DNA of 41,755 nt from NCBI GenBank assembly GCA_008933735.1, contig WBUL01000019.1, forward strand, positions 1 to 41,755. The letters run 5' to 3'. A program made the position numbers and the translations under genes. This document shows positions 41,444 to 41,755 of the stretch, piece after piece; positions within the stretch are counted from its first letter, which is position 1; every line of letters starts with the position of its first letter. This stretch comes from Anaerolineae bacterium. GTDB taxonomy: Bacteria > Chloroflexota > Anaerolineae > Aggregatilineales > J027. The notes under the pieces are model-generated. The model saw nothing but the letters and a program-made list of their open reading frames with translations. It was not told where the DNA came from and did no database searches.

Positions 41444-41733
41444 AACTGTATGCCTATGATGGCGCGTGGCAGATTGACCATCTGCTCATTGTGGGGGTGG
41501 GCGGTACGGGGTCGTCCCTCGCGCACATCACCGCCCGCATCCTGTGGCAGAGTGGGCAGATGGGACAGAGTGTACCTCTGCTGCACTTGGTTGATCCCGA
41601 TGTGGTGGAAGAAAAGAATGTCGGACGACAGGGTTATAAGTTACGTGGAATATACTTACGGTATCTAAGCTACTTGAGAAGGTATGGAGAAGGCACGATA
41701 TGTATAACATTGAATGGCAGCGGTTTCCCCTAG
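41440..41733 (+). pseudogene. ThiF-related PRTRC gene, interrupted
   Basis: The first 60 residues are a ThiF/E1-type nucleotide-binding fold: HLLIVGVGGTGSSLAHITARIL and LHLVDPDVVEEKNVGRQ, the Asp and Arg-Gln motif that contacts ATP in MoeB/ThiF proteins. Right after GRQ, at about 41630, the sequence changes to a low-similarity tail (GYKLRGIYLRYLSY) and stops. The rest of the family domain (usually about 200 more residues) is absent from this window. The gene looks interrupted by inserted DNA, with a new gene starting at 41700. Confidence 0.75.
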
Positions 41734-41755
41734 CGGACCAAGAGGCGACTGTCCA
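41700..41755 (+). CDS. Start of an unidentified gene (cut by window end)
   Basis: ATG at 41700 preceded by GGAGAAGG at 7 bp; the frame reads MYNIEWQRFPLADQEATV to the window end. Too short to identify. It lies inside the DNA that interrupts the ThiF-related gene, so it probably belongs to an inserted element. Confidence 0.4.
   Translation, partial: MYNIEWQRFPLADQEATV

Overview
The window looks like accessory DNA from a Chloroflexota (Anaerolineae-like) bacterium. This is an inference from gene content: two CSLREA/right-handed beta-helix surface proteins of a kind common in that phylum, a GAAC-N4-GTTC (Gram-positive/Chloroflexota type) LexA-like operator, and PRTRC-type plasmid genes with moderate GC. 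No rRNA, tRNA or CRISPR array was seen. Much of the window is mobile or plasmid-like: three serine-recombinase genes or fragments, one complete insertion sequence, a restriction-modification cassette between repeats, a reverse-transcriptase gene, and a long PRTRC operon broken at the right edge.

Layout. 1-5228: two tandem secreted beta-helix proteins, the first cut by the window edge. 5272-5495: a ladder of strong hairpins ending in a terminator. 5683-7429: minus-strand genes (unknown; SLOG-like protein; small membrane protein). 7449-7911: palindrome-rich non-coding DNA. 7912-8783: UPF0158 protein and CcbP-like calcium-binding protein. 8823-11736: minus-strand genes, two SWIM zinc-finger proteins and a DUF7309/DUF6930-like protein. 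11890-14503: a recombinase catalytic-domain fragment followed by an EcoRV-type restriction-modification pair, with the fragment's tail and terminator repeated on the far side of the pair. 14612-18938: two convergent paralogous modules, each a 71-residue protein plus a large serine recombinase. 18979-20529: operator sites and an operon of an orphan receiver-like regulator and a LexA-like repressor lacking its self-cleavage residues. 20524-25702: a segment between 33-bp direct repeats, holding an IS701-like element and a 1271-residue unknown protein. 25681-26711: a second LuxR/NarL-like regulator and a tiny secreted or membrane protein. 26945-29779: a 944-residue methyltransferase/reverse-transcriptase/helical-repeat fusion, followed by about 950 bp of non-coding DNA with long hairpins. 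30730-41755: a PRTRC-type operon: unknown genes, a DUF6094-helicase fusion, a primase-like protein, PRTRC E-like, C, B and a ThiF-related gene that is interrupted at about 41630.

How it may work together (inference): the dead LexA-like repressor probably acts on the paired operators at 18979 and 19182. It would then control both itself and the leftward recombinase module, giving a recombination switch that cannot answer DNA damage by self-cleavage. The PRTRC region supplies replication and maintenance functions (primase, helicase/methylase, ThiF). Restriction-modification and the methyltransferase-RT fusion are candidate defence cargo. The most novel item is the methyltransferase-RT fusion with the structured non-coding DNA beside it.
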